Positions 1 to 10,317 are shown, counted from the first letter of the stretch. The stretch: DNA of 64,000 nucleotides from Paulinella micropora (GCA_019918135.1 WBZZ01002123.1:100001-164000); one strand, 5' to 3'. Numbers and translations are program-made. The notes: a model not told the origin generated them from the letters alone.

Positions 1-2
1 GC

Positions 3-422
3 CACCGGCTCACCAGTCAGGGCATGTCTTGCCTCGTCGCGTTGCCTGCCTTGCGCCATCTGGACCTAGCATCTTGCACAGGGCTTGACGATGAGGCCTT
101 GCGCCACCTCTCGTCCTCGTGCAGCCTCGAACAGCTTGACCTGACCCGTTGCTACCGCATCGGCAACACCGGGCTGAACCACCTGACCGCAGCCGCCAGC
201 ATGGCCAGTCTACAGACCTTGAAGCTGGCCTACTGCGCCATCACCAACGTAGGGCTAGCCTCGCTGGTGAAACTGCGGACGCTGCGAGAGCTGGATATCC
301 AGGAATGCCCCGCCATCACGCCCACAGTGGTGTCGGACCTGCAAGCGCTGCTGGAGGAGCTGCCCCGACTGCGTATCCACAGCGAGTGGCTTGCCGTGTG
401 CAAACACTCGCAACCGACATAA
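3..422 (+). CDS. Leucine-rich repeat protein, 3' end of gene (partial)
   Basis: The frame is open from the left edge to a TAA at 420-422, so the visible ATG at 24 is probably internal. The product has at least four cysteine-type LRR units of about 25 residues, with patterns such as LRHLDLASC, LEQLDLTRC, LQTLKLAYC and LRELDIQEC. This is the spacing of F-box/LRR and AMN1-like proteins, where the repeats form a curved protein-binding surface. The upstream part, which could hold an F-box or other domain, lies outside the window, so substrate and pathway cannot be given. The final residues after the last repeat look like a short C-terminal cap. The segment is GC-rich, unlike the AT-rich virus that starts at 2587, and fits host coding sequence. 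Confidence 0.75.
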   Translation, partial: HRLTSQGMSCLVALPALRHLDLASCTGLDDEALRHLSSSCSLEQLDLTRCYRIGNTGLNHLTAAASMASLQTLKLAYCAITNVGLASLVKLRTLRELDIQECPAITPTVVSDLQALLEELPRLRIHSEWLAVCKHSQPT

Positions 423-1490
423 GAAGCTCGTAATAGTCCTTAACTACAACGAGCAATCACTTCAAGCGTTTCGCTGTCAGCTGATTCTGGTCGTTGTTGA
501 TGTTTGTGTAGTAGCCCCTTCGAAAGCTCTCATCAAGAGCTTTTCAATAAGCCACAACATAGGTACGCAAGGATTGGCTAAGATCGAATAATCCTTTGAA
601 GGCTGATTCTCTTTCCTGCCTCATCTTTTTTCCCGCCCAGAATTGAGCTTCTACTTATCCTTCCAACCCTTTCAGCTTTCCTGATCACAACGATCATAAT
701 GGGTCTGAATGTATATATCTGTTCCTTTTCCAGTTACCATAATATTGCAATTCCTCATGCTTTTCGCTGTTTGGTTTCATAGGAGTTATTGTTGTCTGTG
801 GTTCTTGTTAAGTAATGTACACTGAGCAGTAATGTAAGTATTATGATTGATGTCACCGGCTCGGGCCCCACATTGAGTTCCGTCACGTAGTCACTAGTCA
901 CTTGAATCTTACAGCTGAGTCACTTGAACAGGTATAATAGTGACTAGTAATTTACGCCTCAAGTACTGTTTTAATATCTGAGTAAAATACTTGCCACTCG
1001 TAGAACTGAGTGGGAAGCAGAAGAGATAGAATGGAAGTGGTAGATGGGGTATCACTACCCTCATCACTACTTGAAGCCTAAGTAGTAAAAAGTATATCAC
1101 TAAGCTCATCACTAACAGCGTAGTGATGCATTACCATGTGCTAAGTGATTATCACTACTTTCCGTTCTTGTGCTGAGTGACGATGCAAAACCACTCGTAG
1201 CTCCAACCGAAGACTCACAGTCCCGCTAAAAGCCACCCTTAGGATTTCCCATCCAGCTCTGCAGTTGAAAACAAAGCAGAACACAAACTCTGCAGCAAGC
1301 ACCGAACATGCCTTGCTGCCAACTTGCCTGCTGCTGTGCCTCTTTGGCAGAGACACAGGCTCACAGACCGATGCGCAGTGACACTAAGAATTGGCAGACG
1401 CCAGCTCTCACATTCGTAGCCACTTCGAACGTCACGCCGCGCCAGATTTCTTCTAATTTTACTACGCACTCCTTCCGTTATGCTTCTTGC

Positions 1491-1602
1491 CAATGGACAA
1501 ATTTATTAAGTCATATCGGCCTATACATGTTTTACATATTAATACTTATTAATAGTTTTGGTACTGGTAGCAGTCAGTTCCTTCATAGGACTGATCATTG
1601 CT
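1491..1602 (+). repeat. Fragment of interspersed repeat R1 (copy 1)
   Basis: This segment, from CAATGGACAA to CTGATCATTGCT, matches 29666-29791 over about 110 bases with scattered differences. The shared part includes TCATATCGGCCTATACATG and CAGTCAGTTCCTTCATAGGA. The second copy stops at the point where the LTR of gypsy element A begins. This copy is therefore the uninterrupted reference for that insertion site. Confidence 0.7.
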
Positions 1603-2580
1603 TTACCTTTTATACTCAGCTGTATTTCCTTTATTTAAGTTTAATTTGATTGAGCCTGTGTCTGGTTCAGTTTCCTTCTGTCTTAATAAAGACCAAGTGT
1701 CTGAAGTACAGAATGGGAACTTCTCCCCCGGCAACCTACTAAAGTTACAACGGGTTATGGAGCCTTGGTGGCTCACTGCTTCGTCTGCGTGAAGCTGGAG
1801 CGATCTTCAGTCGAGCTGCGAACCGCATTCGGAGGAGGAAAAGTCTGGACAGGGAATCGTGGGGGTGTTCTTCAGTCATCGTGATCACTGACAGGGCGGC
1901 AAAGTCCAGCTGCTAGGCTGTGGATATTTTCGTTTTGAGACACTGTGATCAGAATCTAATTATAAGTGGCTCTCGGTTCGAGCATTTGTAACTCTTTAGT
2001 TGATTGGGTTGAGAACCCAGTGGCGTCGACAGTTGAAAGAATTTTGAAATTATGTTTCACGGTTTCAGTGGCATCTCACCTAAGCAGGTGACATGCAAAG
2101 TGGTGGTGAGAGAGTGACAGGAGGGACCCAGCCAAAAGTGGGCGCAGTCGCCAAAAGCTGGGCTCAGTCCTCAGAAGTCCTGCACAACAAAGAACCGGTA
2201 GGTTACTCATCACAAATGTGGGCGACAAGGAAGAAACTTTGAGTCGTCCTTCGGTCGTTATGTGTGGCATGTTGGCTGCACTAGCAAGAGGTGTGGCAGC
2301 CACTCATCAAGGGCGACACCTGCAGTGAGAACATGTAAAATGTTTAAGGACAATAAGGGAGTGCATGCAAGCACTGACAAATGACTTGTTCGTTTGCAAA
2401 AAGTTGTTGACAAATTTACCGGTGGTTCCGGATATTTTTTTCCAAAAGTTGGCTGGGCAGCAGGTGGTGCTGTCTGCTGGTTTCGGCTCTTTCGTGGACA
2501 GTAGTTGATGCTGAGGACAGGTGAGCTGTGGGACAGTTTAGGGACCTTATGAGCCTCGTTTTCTACGGTTTTGGGGCAGT

Positions 2581-2586
2581 GGTTTG
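2581..2586. repeat. Target-site duplication, left (GGTTTG)
   Basis: The six bases GGTTTG lie directly outside the left terminal inverted repeat and recur directly outside the right one at 23615-23620. A 6 bp duplication is the known signature of Polinton/Maverick integration. Confidence 0.9.
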
Positions 2587-2666
2587 AGTAGTATAGGGTG
2601 CCACTTCGGCACACTTTTTCACGACATACCAACCGCCACACAGAGACACACACCGGCCGGCCCGCA
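2587..2666 (+). repeat. Left terminal inverted repeat of Polinton (80 bp)
   Basis: This is the reverse complement of 23535-23614, with one mismatch seen by eye (CCAACCGCC against CCACCCGCC). It starts AGTAGTATAGGG, and the 5' AG is typical of Polinton ends. The inner edge is a CCGGCCGGCCCGCA tract. Confidence 0.93.
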
Positions 2667-2979
2667 CGGGATTCAACGGCAACGGACGTGAAAAAAGTGG
2701 AAACGGTTAATAAAATTATACACGTAGCCTTTTTCGACACCTAACACAGTCACAGCTGTCAATTTGCGAAAAAAGAAATATAACGGGTTTTGCTATTTTT
2801 CTTGACTTTTTTTGTTGAAGTTTCTGTTAGATAGAAATATGAAATAGAATTCACCAGCCAATACTTCAGCTCCCTAAAAAAACACGAAAGCGTGCGTTGA
2901 TGCTTTGCGTGCTTTCTTGCTTTTTTCTGTTTTTTTGCGAGCCATAAGTGCCATTTTCATATTATATATTATATTATTT

Positions 2980-3471
2980 ATGTCGTTAAATCTTATTCCA
3001 AATAATGTAAAAGATAAATATATGTGGATAGAGCAGTTTAAAGCTGATAGTAGATATTCAGCAAAAAAACTAAATGAATTGAAAATAAAGGCAGATAAAG
3101 AGATTGAAAAAGACGAGGCGATAATTGAGAATATGAAGAATGAGTTAATGAATAAGAAGGAGAGACGAGATGCTATTAATGAAATATTGAAAGAGAAGCA
3201 GAAGGAGAGAGATGAGATAGAAGAAGACTTAATGGAGGATAGACGAAAGAAGTTGAAGAAAAGAAAGATCGAGAGTGAAATAAAATTGATGAAGCATTCG
3301 AAGAAGCAGAATAGAGGAATGATAGAGGCAGAGGAGCTTGTTAAGATGGAAAGAATGATTGAAAGAGGGACGACATTTACGGAAGCATGTATGATAATGA
3401 AGAGATTAGATGAAATAGGGATAGACGTAGGGGATGGTGATAGAAATATGAATAGGGCATGTAGGGGATAG
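2980..3471 (+). CDS. Lysine/glutamate-rich coiled-coil protein, unknown function
   Basis: About 163 residues starting at ATG 2980. An upstream in-phase start would add a hydrophobic stretch encoded by the AT-rich leader, which looks like promoter rather than protein. From about residue 20 to 125 the protein is almost entirely charged (runs such as KADKEIEKDEAI and KKLKKRKIE) with heptad-like hydrophobic spacing, so a long helix or coiled coil is expected. No catalytic motif is visible. It is the first gene inside the left TIR, and an AT-rich TATA-like leader precedes the ATG. A role in DNA binding, scaffolding or regulation is possible but not shown. Confidence 0.55.
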   Translation: MSLNLIPNNVKDKYMWIEQFKADSRYSAKKLNELKIKADKEIEKDEAIIENMKNELMNKKERRDAINEILKEKQKERDEIEEDLMEDRRKKLKKRKIESEIKLMKHSKKQNRGMIEAEELVKMERMIERGTTFTEACMIMKRLDEIGIDVGDGDRNMNRACRG

Positions 3472-3644
3472 TTGAATATTATTTATATGAGGGCGATATT
3501 TTCAAAAGAAAGGCTTATAGCTATTGCTATAGGTTATATTTTCAAAAGCAAAATTTTATATTAAGTCCTGAGCAAGACTTTAAACTACTCCTACACATAC
3601 ATACATAGTTGTCCCTCCTGTGTGTGTATGTGTAGGTTGATTGA

Positions 3645-4085
3645 ATGGCTGAAGAGCAACCTCGTGAAGCCGACCCTGCTGTTGAGGCTTTGGCTGATGG
3701 AATTGGCGATATTGAAGTTAATGCTCAAGCTCCAGTTGCAGTTAATGTTCCAGCAGAATTTCGTGGGCGTAGAGGTGCGAAGAAAGGGGCTAAGAAAGGC
3801 GGGCGACGACCAGGAACCCCGAACGAAATCAGAACGGGCCAAACTTATTATGTTCTCATTGACAAAAATGTAGGCATAGCCAAAGTTTACTCTGAAGAAA
3901 AACAAGGCAGAACAGCAGTCGTTCGTTGGGGGTTTAAGTCTGCGCCGAAAAATCCTGAACCGTGGTTGGTGGTGTATGAAGATGATTCGATGTCCCTTTT
4001 TTGGAAATGGGACAATATCGACAAAATATCTTCTGCTCACGAAAAATCAATCAAAACCGTTTACAAGGGTGTTTGGGATGTGTAA
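3645..4085 (+). CDS. Hypothetical basic/acidic two-part protein
   Basis: 146 residues. The first 40 are acidic and Ala/Val/Pro-rich, then comes a Gly/Lys/Arg patch (RGRRGAKKGAKKGGRR), then a compact region of about 90 residues rich in Tyr, Trp and Val that could be a small beta-barrel (TYYVLID, AVVRWGFKS, WLVVYEDD, YKGVWDV). The layout suggests a nucleic-acid-binding protein with a disordered basic linker. I do not recognise the family. The preceding 170 bases hold a direct repeat of TATTTTCAAAAG at about 3500 and 3540 and a small palindrome around TAGCTATTGCTA. The gene converges with the integrase gene on the other strand, leaving about 200 bases of T-rich sequence between their stops. Confidence 0.5.
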   Translation: MAEEQPREADPAVEALADGIGDIEVNAQAPVAVNVPAEFRGRRGAKKGAKKGGRRPGTPNEIRTGQTYYVLIDKNVGIAKVYSEEKQGRTAVVRWGFKSAPKNPEPWLVVYEDDSMSLFWKWDNIDKISSAHEKSIKTVYKGVWDV

Positions 4086-4286
4086 TTAATTTTCTCAATA
4101 ACAATTTTTTGTTCATTCATTCTAGTTTCAATATCTCCTACAGCGAGATCTGTATTTACTTAACTTAGCTTCCGGACATTCTCCTGTATTACTTTAATTT
4201 TTCATAACTTACAAATCCAAAATTTCTTTTTTCTTTTTAATCCGGGCACTACTACGGATACTCTCCGGTTTTATATCTAATGACTT

Positions 4287-5206
4287 TCATAAGTGGCCGG
4301 TCTTTTTTTCTTTAGTGACTTCTTTTACTTTGTCAGCTAGTTGAGGCTTTATTTCTTCAAGTTGTTCTTCCATTTTAGATTTTAATAATTGCTGAGGGCT
4401 GACTATTTCGTGATCTGAAAGAATCAACTTGAAGCCTTTTCGTCCTTTAACCTTATAAACTTTCTTTGAATACTGAACGTCGCCTTTACTAAAAACAGTG
4501 CGTTCTAGTTCTTTTCTAACGTTTGAACCCTTAGGAAATGAATTAATAAGACCGGCTCTATATATTTCTTGGTCATTCTTCTTTTTGCCCTCATAGACTT
4601 CCATAGGTGTGGCTTTTATTGTATTATGGTATGTGTTATTATAATTATCAACAATTTCATAAATGTAAGGTACCCAAATAAAATCGTCATTCACTTCCCA
4701 CATTAAATTCAAGTCGTTTCTTATTGTTCGAATAAACCTATCTACTATTCCCATAGTTCGGTGGTCGCCAACTTCGTTCGTTGTATGTTGAATTCCGTTC
4801 TCTTTAAAGTATTCAGCGACTTGCCCTTTATATTCACTGCCGTTGTCGGACGTAATCCTTTTAGGTTTAGGCATTTTTTTAATCCTTCTAATACTTCACC
4901 AGTTGTTTTATTTTTGATCGGTTCAATCCAACCACGACGAGAATAAACATCGATCATCACTAATCCAAAATTGTAGTTTTTGTTTCCTTTCTTAGTAGCT
5001 ATTTTAGACATATCCATAAGGTCAATAAACACTTGGCTTAATGGTTCAGGTTCAGGAGCTAGTATAGTATTCCATTTTTTAGGTGCTTTGGATTGATGGT
5101 GAATTTCAGAAGCCTCTTCAATTTTCTGTTTTTCAAGTTCTTCCTTATCTTGCGGAGACTCCGCCTCCGTTTCAGTATTTTGTGGATTGCTGTGCTTATG
5201 GTCCAT
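4287..5206 (-). CDS. Retroviral-type (rve) DDE integrase, one frameshift
   Basis: The product cuts and joins virus DNA ends to host DNA, giving the 6 bp duplication seen here. The start ATG at 5204-5206 is preferred over an in-phase upstream start because it directly follows a leader also found before the penton gene. The N-terminal third is polar. The catalytic core has a first Asp in QVFIDLMDM, a second in ITSDNGSEY, and the third acidic position in GIVDRFIRTIR, where Asp stands in place of the usual Glu. The C-terminal part (FSKGDVQYSKKVYKVKG, then a SPQQLLK end) looks like the chromo/SH3-like tail of Polinton integrases. The frame shifts at a run of seven A at about 4874-4880, between the first and second catalytic Asp. 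It could be an indel, a sequence error or, less likely, programmed slippage. Confidence 0.85.
5152..5168. repeat. GC-rich hairpin core inside integrase coding region
   Basis: The minus strand reads GGAGGCGGAGTCTCCGC, one base different from the hairpin core before the penton gene (GGAGGCGAAGTCTCCGC at 13969-13985). It is translated in frame within the polar N-terminal part of the integrase. Confidence 0.55.
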
Positions 5207-5252
5207 CGCAGAGGCAAGCCTCCGCACCTCCGGTTTTGGTGAAGCACGGTTC
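5207..5252 (-). promoter_or_regulatory. Repeated GC-rich leader before integrase ATG
   Basis: On the minus strand this reads CTTCACCAAAACCGGAGG, then TGCGGAGGCTTGCCTCTGCG, and then the ATG. The same order of words occurs before the penton ATG at 13986 and in the divergent gap at 6125-6175. The GGAGGCTTGCCTC part can form a hairpin. It may be a translation or transcription signal, or a dispersed palindromic insert. Confidence 0.5.
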
Positions 5253-5509
5253 TAATACTTAATGACGCCTAATGCTGTATCCTTATATATTAATCTTTCT
5301 TTTTTTTCTAGTTCAAAACAATAATTAGAACAAAACTCATAAGTATAAAATCGGTCAAATGTATCATCAATCGCCGTAATCTGTCGGTTCGCTAAGCACA
5401 GAGTTAATCCACACACATAGCAACTATTGAAGTCATACTCACGATGATTATATAGATACTCCATAATGTGAAAACGGACATCGAGCGGTAAATTTTTTAT
5501 ACTGTCCAT
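5252..5509 (-). CDS. Small F-box-like / FCS-type zinc-binding protein
   Basis: 85 residues. Residues 1-20 (SIKNLPLDVRFHIMEYLY) match the hydrophobic pattern of an F-box start. These are followed by two cysteine pairs, CYVCG at about residue 30 and FCSNYC at about 59, which resemble an FCS/MYM-type zinc-binding motif. By family knowledge an F-box would recruit a target to a host SCF ubiquitin ligase, and FCS-type fingers usually mediate protein or RNA contacts. Both assignments are motif-level only because the protein is too short for a full F-box plus substrate domain. It lies between the integrase and an acidic protein, all on the minus strand. A hairpin-like GCAAGCGTAGCTTCGC sits just upstream at 5519-5534. 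Confidence 0.55.
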   Translation of the reverse strand: MDSIKNLPLDVRFHIMEYLYNHREYDFNSCYVCGLTLCLANRQITAIDDTFDRFYTYEFCSNYCFELEKKERLIYKDTALGVIKY

Positions 5510-5540
5510 ACACTTTGCAAGCGTAGCTTCGCAATCTATA

Positions 5541-6055
5541 TTAGAACTTTAAAAATATCTTAGATGTATCATTATTTTCTTTTTTTGGTTTCTCGGGTTG
5601 CTGATTATAAACATTAACTGATATGTTTGATTTCTTACCTTTACCCTTCTTAGGCTGTTCCTCCTCCTCGCTTTCCTCGCTTCACTCTCACTCTCTTCTA
5701 GTTCAGGCAGTTTCTTTTTTACCGCTTTCTTCGCCTTCTTCTGTTTGGTCTTTAATTTCATACCCGCAACACGTCGCGCGACGATATCAACGAAATCCTG
5801 TTCAACCTCTTCATCACTTTCACTACTCTCCTCGATTGGCTCACCATCTCTACCATCAATCATATCCTTCGCCAACTGCTTTTTAGTAATGTGTTCCATC
5901 TTTTCGTCTTCATTCATTTCTTTCACATTCTTAGCCTCTTCCTCCGCTAGTAATTCCTTAGCCCTTTCAATCTTTCTTTGCCTCGCATACTGTTTCTTCA
6001 TTACAGTCGCTTTTTCAAGGTTCTTTACGGCAATCTCTCTATTACCTCTTGGCAT
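5541..6055 (-). CDS. Charged, low-complexity protein with C-terminal frameshift
   Basis: Start ATG at 6053-6055 (MPRGNREIAVK). The N-terminal 60 residues are basic and helical, the middle is strongly acidic (EESSESDEEVEQDF), and a lysine-rich segment follows (KTKQKKAKKAVKKK). As written the frame ends at 5549. The adjacent frame keeps the same acidic-then-basic composition and ends in a TAA at 5541-5543, so a single-base slip around 5670-5685 is likely and the true tail is in the other frame. The composition resembles chromatin or core-packaging proteins. No enzyme motif is visible. It is transcribed divergently from the fibre gene across about 130 bases that contain the repeated GC-rich leader. 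Confidence 0.5.
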
Positions 6056-6124
6056 TGTTTGTCTCGGGTATATATCTAACCGAAAATAATTTTTATTCGG
6101 ATTAATTATTATCCAAAATATATA

Positions 6125-6175
6125 GCAGAGACTTCGCCTCCGCACCTCCACAGGTTTTGGTGAAGCTTTTTCAAA
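6125..6175. promoter_or_regulatory. Divergent leader repeat between acidic gene and fibre gene
   Basis: Reverse complement of the leader at 13933-13985 with few differences. It contains GACTTCGCCTCCGCACCTCC and then TTTTGGTGAAGCTTTTTCAAAAG. It lies between two divergent start codons (6055 minus, 6184 plus) and is one of three leader-type copies. Confidence 0.55.
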
Positions 6176-6183
6176 AGGTTCAG

Positions 6184-9100
6184 ATGTCGCAATATAAATC
6201 ATTACTCGGCCTTAATGAGCTGGCCGTTGATAGTCTGGACATAGCCAACCTTGATTTAACGAACACTAATATTATTGGCTTAAATACAGATAGGGTGCCA
6301 GAAGATGCTGACCCCGTAAATCTTTATTACACTGACGGACGATTTGATGCGAGGTTATCTACCAAATCAACAACAGACATTAAAGAAGGAAAAAATCTAT
6401 ACTACACAGAGCAACGAGTGAGGGACAATACGAGGTTAAAGCTTCAACTCAACACCGCTCTAATACAAGTAATCCGCACCAAACCAGTCTATACAATCTC
6501 ATAGACACAAACATATCCGCACCAGTGGTCGGGCAATACTCAACTTATAATGATGTAGATGGTAAATGGAGAAATACAACCATTGGTTCAATTGATACAC
6601 TCTCTGATGTAGTCATAACGGCACCAGTGGCGATGAATAGTTATCTAACATATAATTCAATAAACTGGGTAAATAAAACCTTTCCGATAAATGTGGATGA
6701 AACGGGCAATATTAGTATGGGAGGTTATTTGAACATAACGGGAGTTAATTTACTAAATACAAAAGATGTTGATGATTGGATAACGGAGCACATAGCGAAC
6801 AATGCGAAAGTGTCCGCAGATGGTTCAATTAATACACACAGCGATGTTTTAATTACAGGCACACCCGCCGATAACCAACTGCTCATTTATAGCACAGGCC
6901 AATGGAGAAACACAAACTCACCTTTTCTAGATTGGATGGTCTCGCTATGATGTTTGGAGTTTTAAATATGGGAGGTTTTAATGTAGCAATGTCGGTAATG
7001 TTGGGTATTGATGTTTCTGCCCTTGATACAGCCGTGGTTAAACTAACAGGAGACCAGACTATAACTGGAAACAAAATATTTACTACTTATTTGGGTATAA
7101 AAGATTCAAATCCATTAAATACAGGGAAGTTATTCTTCAACTATAATAATAATACGGGTTCTATTTATTCGTCGGAGGTAGGTGGGGCAACGGGATATCC
7201 ACTAAGCATTGTTGGTTCGTCCATAACCCTTGCTTCTACCACGGGGAGTGGGATAACACTGACTGGCAATGTTTTAAATTTTAACAGCACAACAGCAATC
7301 AGCGGACTTCCAGCCCCATTCTATGATGGCGATGCTTCAACAAAAGCATACACTGATACGAAACTGGCAAAGGATGGCACAGTGGCTATGACTGGTAGTT
7401 TAAATATGGGAGGATTTAACATAACAAATGTGGGTAATGTTGATGGTGTGGATGTTTCTACTCTTGACGGCTCAGTCGTTAAATTAACGGGAGACCAAAC
7501 CATAGCAGGAATTAAAACATTCAGCAGTGAAATTAAAGCAAATGCGGGGATAACAACAACAACATTAACAACAACCGACAATGTTGTAGTAGGAGCAGGC
7601 AAAAGTGTTTTTATTGATAGAAAAGCACTGGCCAACAATAAATTAGTCTTATGGGACGGAGGGACACTATCAACAACTGCGTTTTTTGGATTTGGTATTG
7701 CTAGTCAAACTTTGGTTTATAATATTAATGCTTCAACTGATAGTCATATATTTTACTATGGCGGGACAAACGAATTATTCAGGATTAACAATGGAGAGGT
7801 TAAGGCTTCAAAGGTAATAACCGCAAGTGCGGGAGTATCAACAACCACATTAACGGCGAGTGGGGCGATAACAGCGAATGGCGGACTAAATATGGGAAGC
7901 CAGAGTATAACAAATGTAAATCTTGTTGATGGTGTGGATGTTTCCGTCCTTGATACTTCGGCAGTTAAAACCTCAGGAAACCAAACCATAGCAGGAATTA
8001 AGACATTTAGCAGTGCCCTTGAAATAACTGGAAATTCAACGAATGCGACAACAAAAGGAACATTTGTGGTTTTTAACTCCACAGCCAATATAGGAACTAT
8101 CGGATGCCTTGATATGGGCACGGGTGTAAATTATAACTTTGAAATAAATGCGAAAAAAATAAGTTTCATTATTGATGGGGCGATTGTCGGTTGGGTAAAT
8201 GCTTCGGGGCTAGATTGTAATAGTAGCAAAATAGCCAACCTTGGAACTCCGACATTAGCGACGGACGGAGCGACAAAAGGGTATGCGGACACATTGGACG
8301 GACAAAATGTAAAACTAACAGGAGACCAAACAATAACGGGAATCAAAACATTCAATGGGACGAGAACCGAGATAAAATATCTAACTCTAACCAACACTGC
8401 GGATTTTAATAATGTGGATATCACTAATGGCGGAAATATTACATATAATGGGGCTCGGATATTAAACCAAAACGGAGGAGATATATTCTTTTCACAGACA
8501 TCAGGTAATTTTCAATATTTCTTATTTACTTTAAACACTGCTACAAGCGGAACCGCAGACCAAAGAGGTTATGTATTCACGAATGTAGCATACGATGTAG
8601 CAAAAGGTGCGGGACTTTATATTTCAAAACTTTTGGATAATAAGTCTGCTTCGTCTGATATTGTTCGTTTTAACAATGCGGGTGGTATGCGGTTTTATGG
8701 TGCTTTGGATATGAATTCAAACAACATAACAAATGGCGGAACAATAACGGGAACTACATTAACGGCAACTGCGGGTATGACTACAACAACATTAACGGCG
8801 AGCGGATTATTAACGGCAACTGGAGGTTCTAGCATAGTTATACAAGGAAATACAAATGGTGGTAATACGAGAGGAATATTTTTGTGGGACACAGGCAACA
8901 CAAATTATGGTATTTATATGGCACAATCTGGAGCCAATAAATCTCTAGCAGGTGGAGTGGCATCAGCCGTTGCTGGAAACGATTTTACTTCTTTCGCCGT
9001 TAGATTTAGAGTGAGCAATGTTTCAACCGATGGTTTTATATGGGAGAACTCTTCCGAACAATTGTTAATGTCGTTGAATGGGGCAAATGGAACTTTATGG

Positions 9101-9736
9101 ACAAAAGGATTAATTACAGCAAGTGCGGGAATAACTATTCCAACAACATCCAGTGGTTATTTGACAATAAGACAAAGACCTGCTGGCACTTACGACCCAC
9201 AAATATTTATGAAATCGGGAGGATATTCAAATTATGCTGTAATTGGTGCGGTTAATGGATTGCTTCACGCTTGGACTACTTCAAACTCAACAGGTGAGCC
9301 TTCTGGTAATTATGTTTATGTTCCTCTTAATGGTAACTGGACATATACATCGGACAGGAGGCTAAAATCTGATATTAAAACATTAGACTGCGGGGAGTGT
9401 TGCGAGAAATTATCAAAAATAAACTGCTGTTCGTATTATTGGAAATCAGACGAAAAGAAAGAAAAAAAGAACCGAGGATTTATTGCGGACGAAGTTAAAA
9501 AAATATTTCCAGAATTTGTATCAGAAAGCGGAATGAAAGCGGATGACGGAGAAGGCTACCTTGAAGGCATAACATACACAGACTTCATTCCAATATTAAT
9601 AAGTGCTTTTCAACATTTAACGGAAAAGGTAGTTAATTTAGAAAAAGAAAATAAAACTTTACTTAATATATTACAAGACCAAGCAAACCAATTAGCAGAA
9701 ATTAGAGCGGAAGTATTTCCTTCTAATGCCCCCTAG
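6184..9736 (+). CDS. Phage-like trimeric fibre with S74 chaperone domain, two frameshifts
   Basis: Probable receptor-binding fibre. The ATG at 6184 opens MSQYKSLLGLNELAVDSL. The frame slips at about 6432-6445 (near TTAAAG) and again at about 6915-6950, so it appears as three frames: 6184-6504, 6525-6950 and 6902-9736. The shaft has repeats built on LNMGGFNITN, then GVDVSTLD, then KLTGDQTIAGIKTF, at least four times in full or part, as in tail fibres folding as beta-helices. The C-terminal part from about residue 810 of the last frame is a peptidase S74 intramolecular chaperone. SDRRLKSDIK supplies the expected Ser and Lys five residues apart, then GFIADEVKKIFPEF and a final coiled coil follow. 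In known S74 proteins the domain drives trimer folding and then cuts itself off. The stop overlaps the next gene by 11 bases. Confidence 0.85.
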
Positions 9737-10064
9737 ATTACATCCTCCACCACCAATCATAGAGACGGAAGACCTTACACCAGAATTAAAAAACCGTGTG
9801 CTAGATGTTCAAATTAAGCAGGAAGAAAAAAAGTTAGACCACGAATATGAGGACAGCTGGGATTGCTGTTTGACAAAGCAAAAAACCGACAGCCGTCTTA
9901 TTAAATACTTATTTCAAATGGGTATCATTATCGCCATCATCACCCTTTGTATCGTGAGGTTGTCTGAAAAGAACTTACCGTGTGAAGTTGCCAACACTTA
10001 TGTGGGTATTTTGACCTTACTTATCGGAATCTGCCTTCCTAGCCCATCTTCAAGTAAGAAGTGA
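9726..10064 (+). CDS. Small membrane protein
   Basis: 112 residues. A Pro-rich start (PPRLHPPPPI) and a charged region of about 45 residues lead to a hydrophobic segment (GIIIAIITLCIV, about residues 68-82) and a second one near the end (YVGILTLLIGICL), so two membrane passes are likely. It overlaps the fibre stop by 11 bases, which suggests coupled expression. A virion membrane or fibre-anchoring role is a guess. No family is recognised. Confidence 0.55.
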   Translation: MPPRLHPPPPIIETEDLTPELKNRVLDVQIKQEEKKLDHEYEDSWDCCLTKQKTDSRLIKYLFQMGIIIAIITLCIVRLSEKNLPCEVANTYVGILTLLIGICLPSPSSSKK

Positions 10065-10313
10065 GCATTCATATAAGTGTATTTTATAAAAAGCATTATC
10101 ACCAGCACAGATTAGCGGGATAGCTTCATCAAAACTAACACACCAATCGCTCATCGGCTTATAAGAGCATTTAAATTTTGTTTCTATTCCTTTTTGAATA
10201 CAATAAAGACAACTTTCATTTTTTTTATCGCTGACCCGTGAATAGAAATCACAGGCGGTCCGAGCAGAAATATTAATTAATAAAAAGTTTATAAAGATTA
10301 GTATAGAGGGCAT
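10050..10313 (-). CDS. Secreted cysteine-rich small protein
   Basis: About 87 residues from ATG 10311-10313. The first 18 residues (PSILIFINFLLINIS) look like a signal peptide ending near ARTA. The mature part has eight cysteines in pairs (SCLYC, KCSYKPMSDWC, LIC, YEC), which fits a disulfide-stabilised extracellular module, loosely like a PSI fold. It is the only minus-strand gene inside this part of the plus-strand block. It overlaps the 3' end of the membrane protein gene by 15 bases, and its start lies four bases from the start of the next plus-strand gene, so the two would share a very compact divergent start region. It might act on the host surface or on competing virus. That is inference from the signal peptide alone. 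Confidence 0.5.
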   Translation of the reverse strand: MPSILIFINFLLINISARTACDFYSRVSDKKNESCLYCIQKGIETKFKCSYKPMSDWCVSFDEAIPLICAGDNAFYKIHLYECSLLT

Positions 10314-10317
10314 CACG

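Larger units (their letters stand above)
423..2586. other. Intergenic host DNA without a convincing gene
   Basis: Only short unconserved open frames occur here. The stretch 840-1150 contains several degenerate copies of CACTAGTCACTTGA-like and TATCACTAC-like words, perhaps remains of a repeat. A recognisable repeat fragment lies at 1491-1602. The sequence ends at the GGTTTG target duplication that borders the Polinton. Confidence 0.6.

Noticed and set aside
1141..1649. Small genes on either strand in the left intergenic region
   Set aside because: Overlapping short frames without motifs or consistent composition. Part lies in repeat R1.
2258..2740. A minus-strand gene across the left TIR
   Set aside because: It runs through the host-virus junction and the inverted repeat with no conserved features.
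4865..4885. Programmed frameshift in the integrase
   Set aside because: The A-run is slippery, but similar breaks occur in four other genes of the element, several without a slippery site, so a general cause is more likely.
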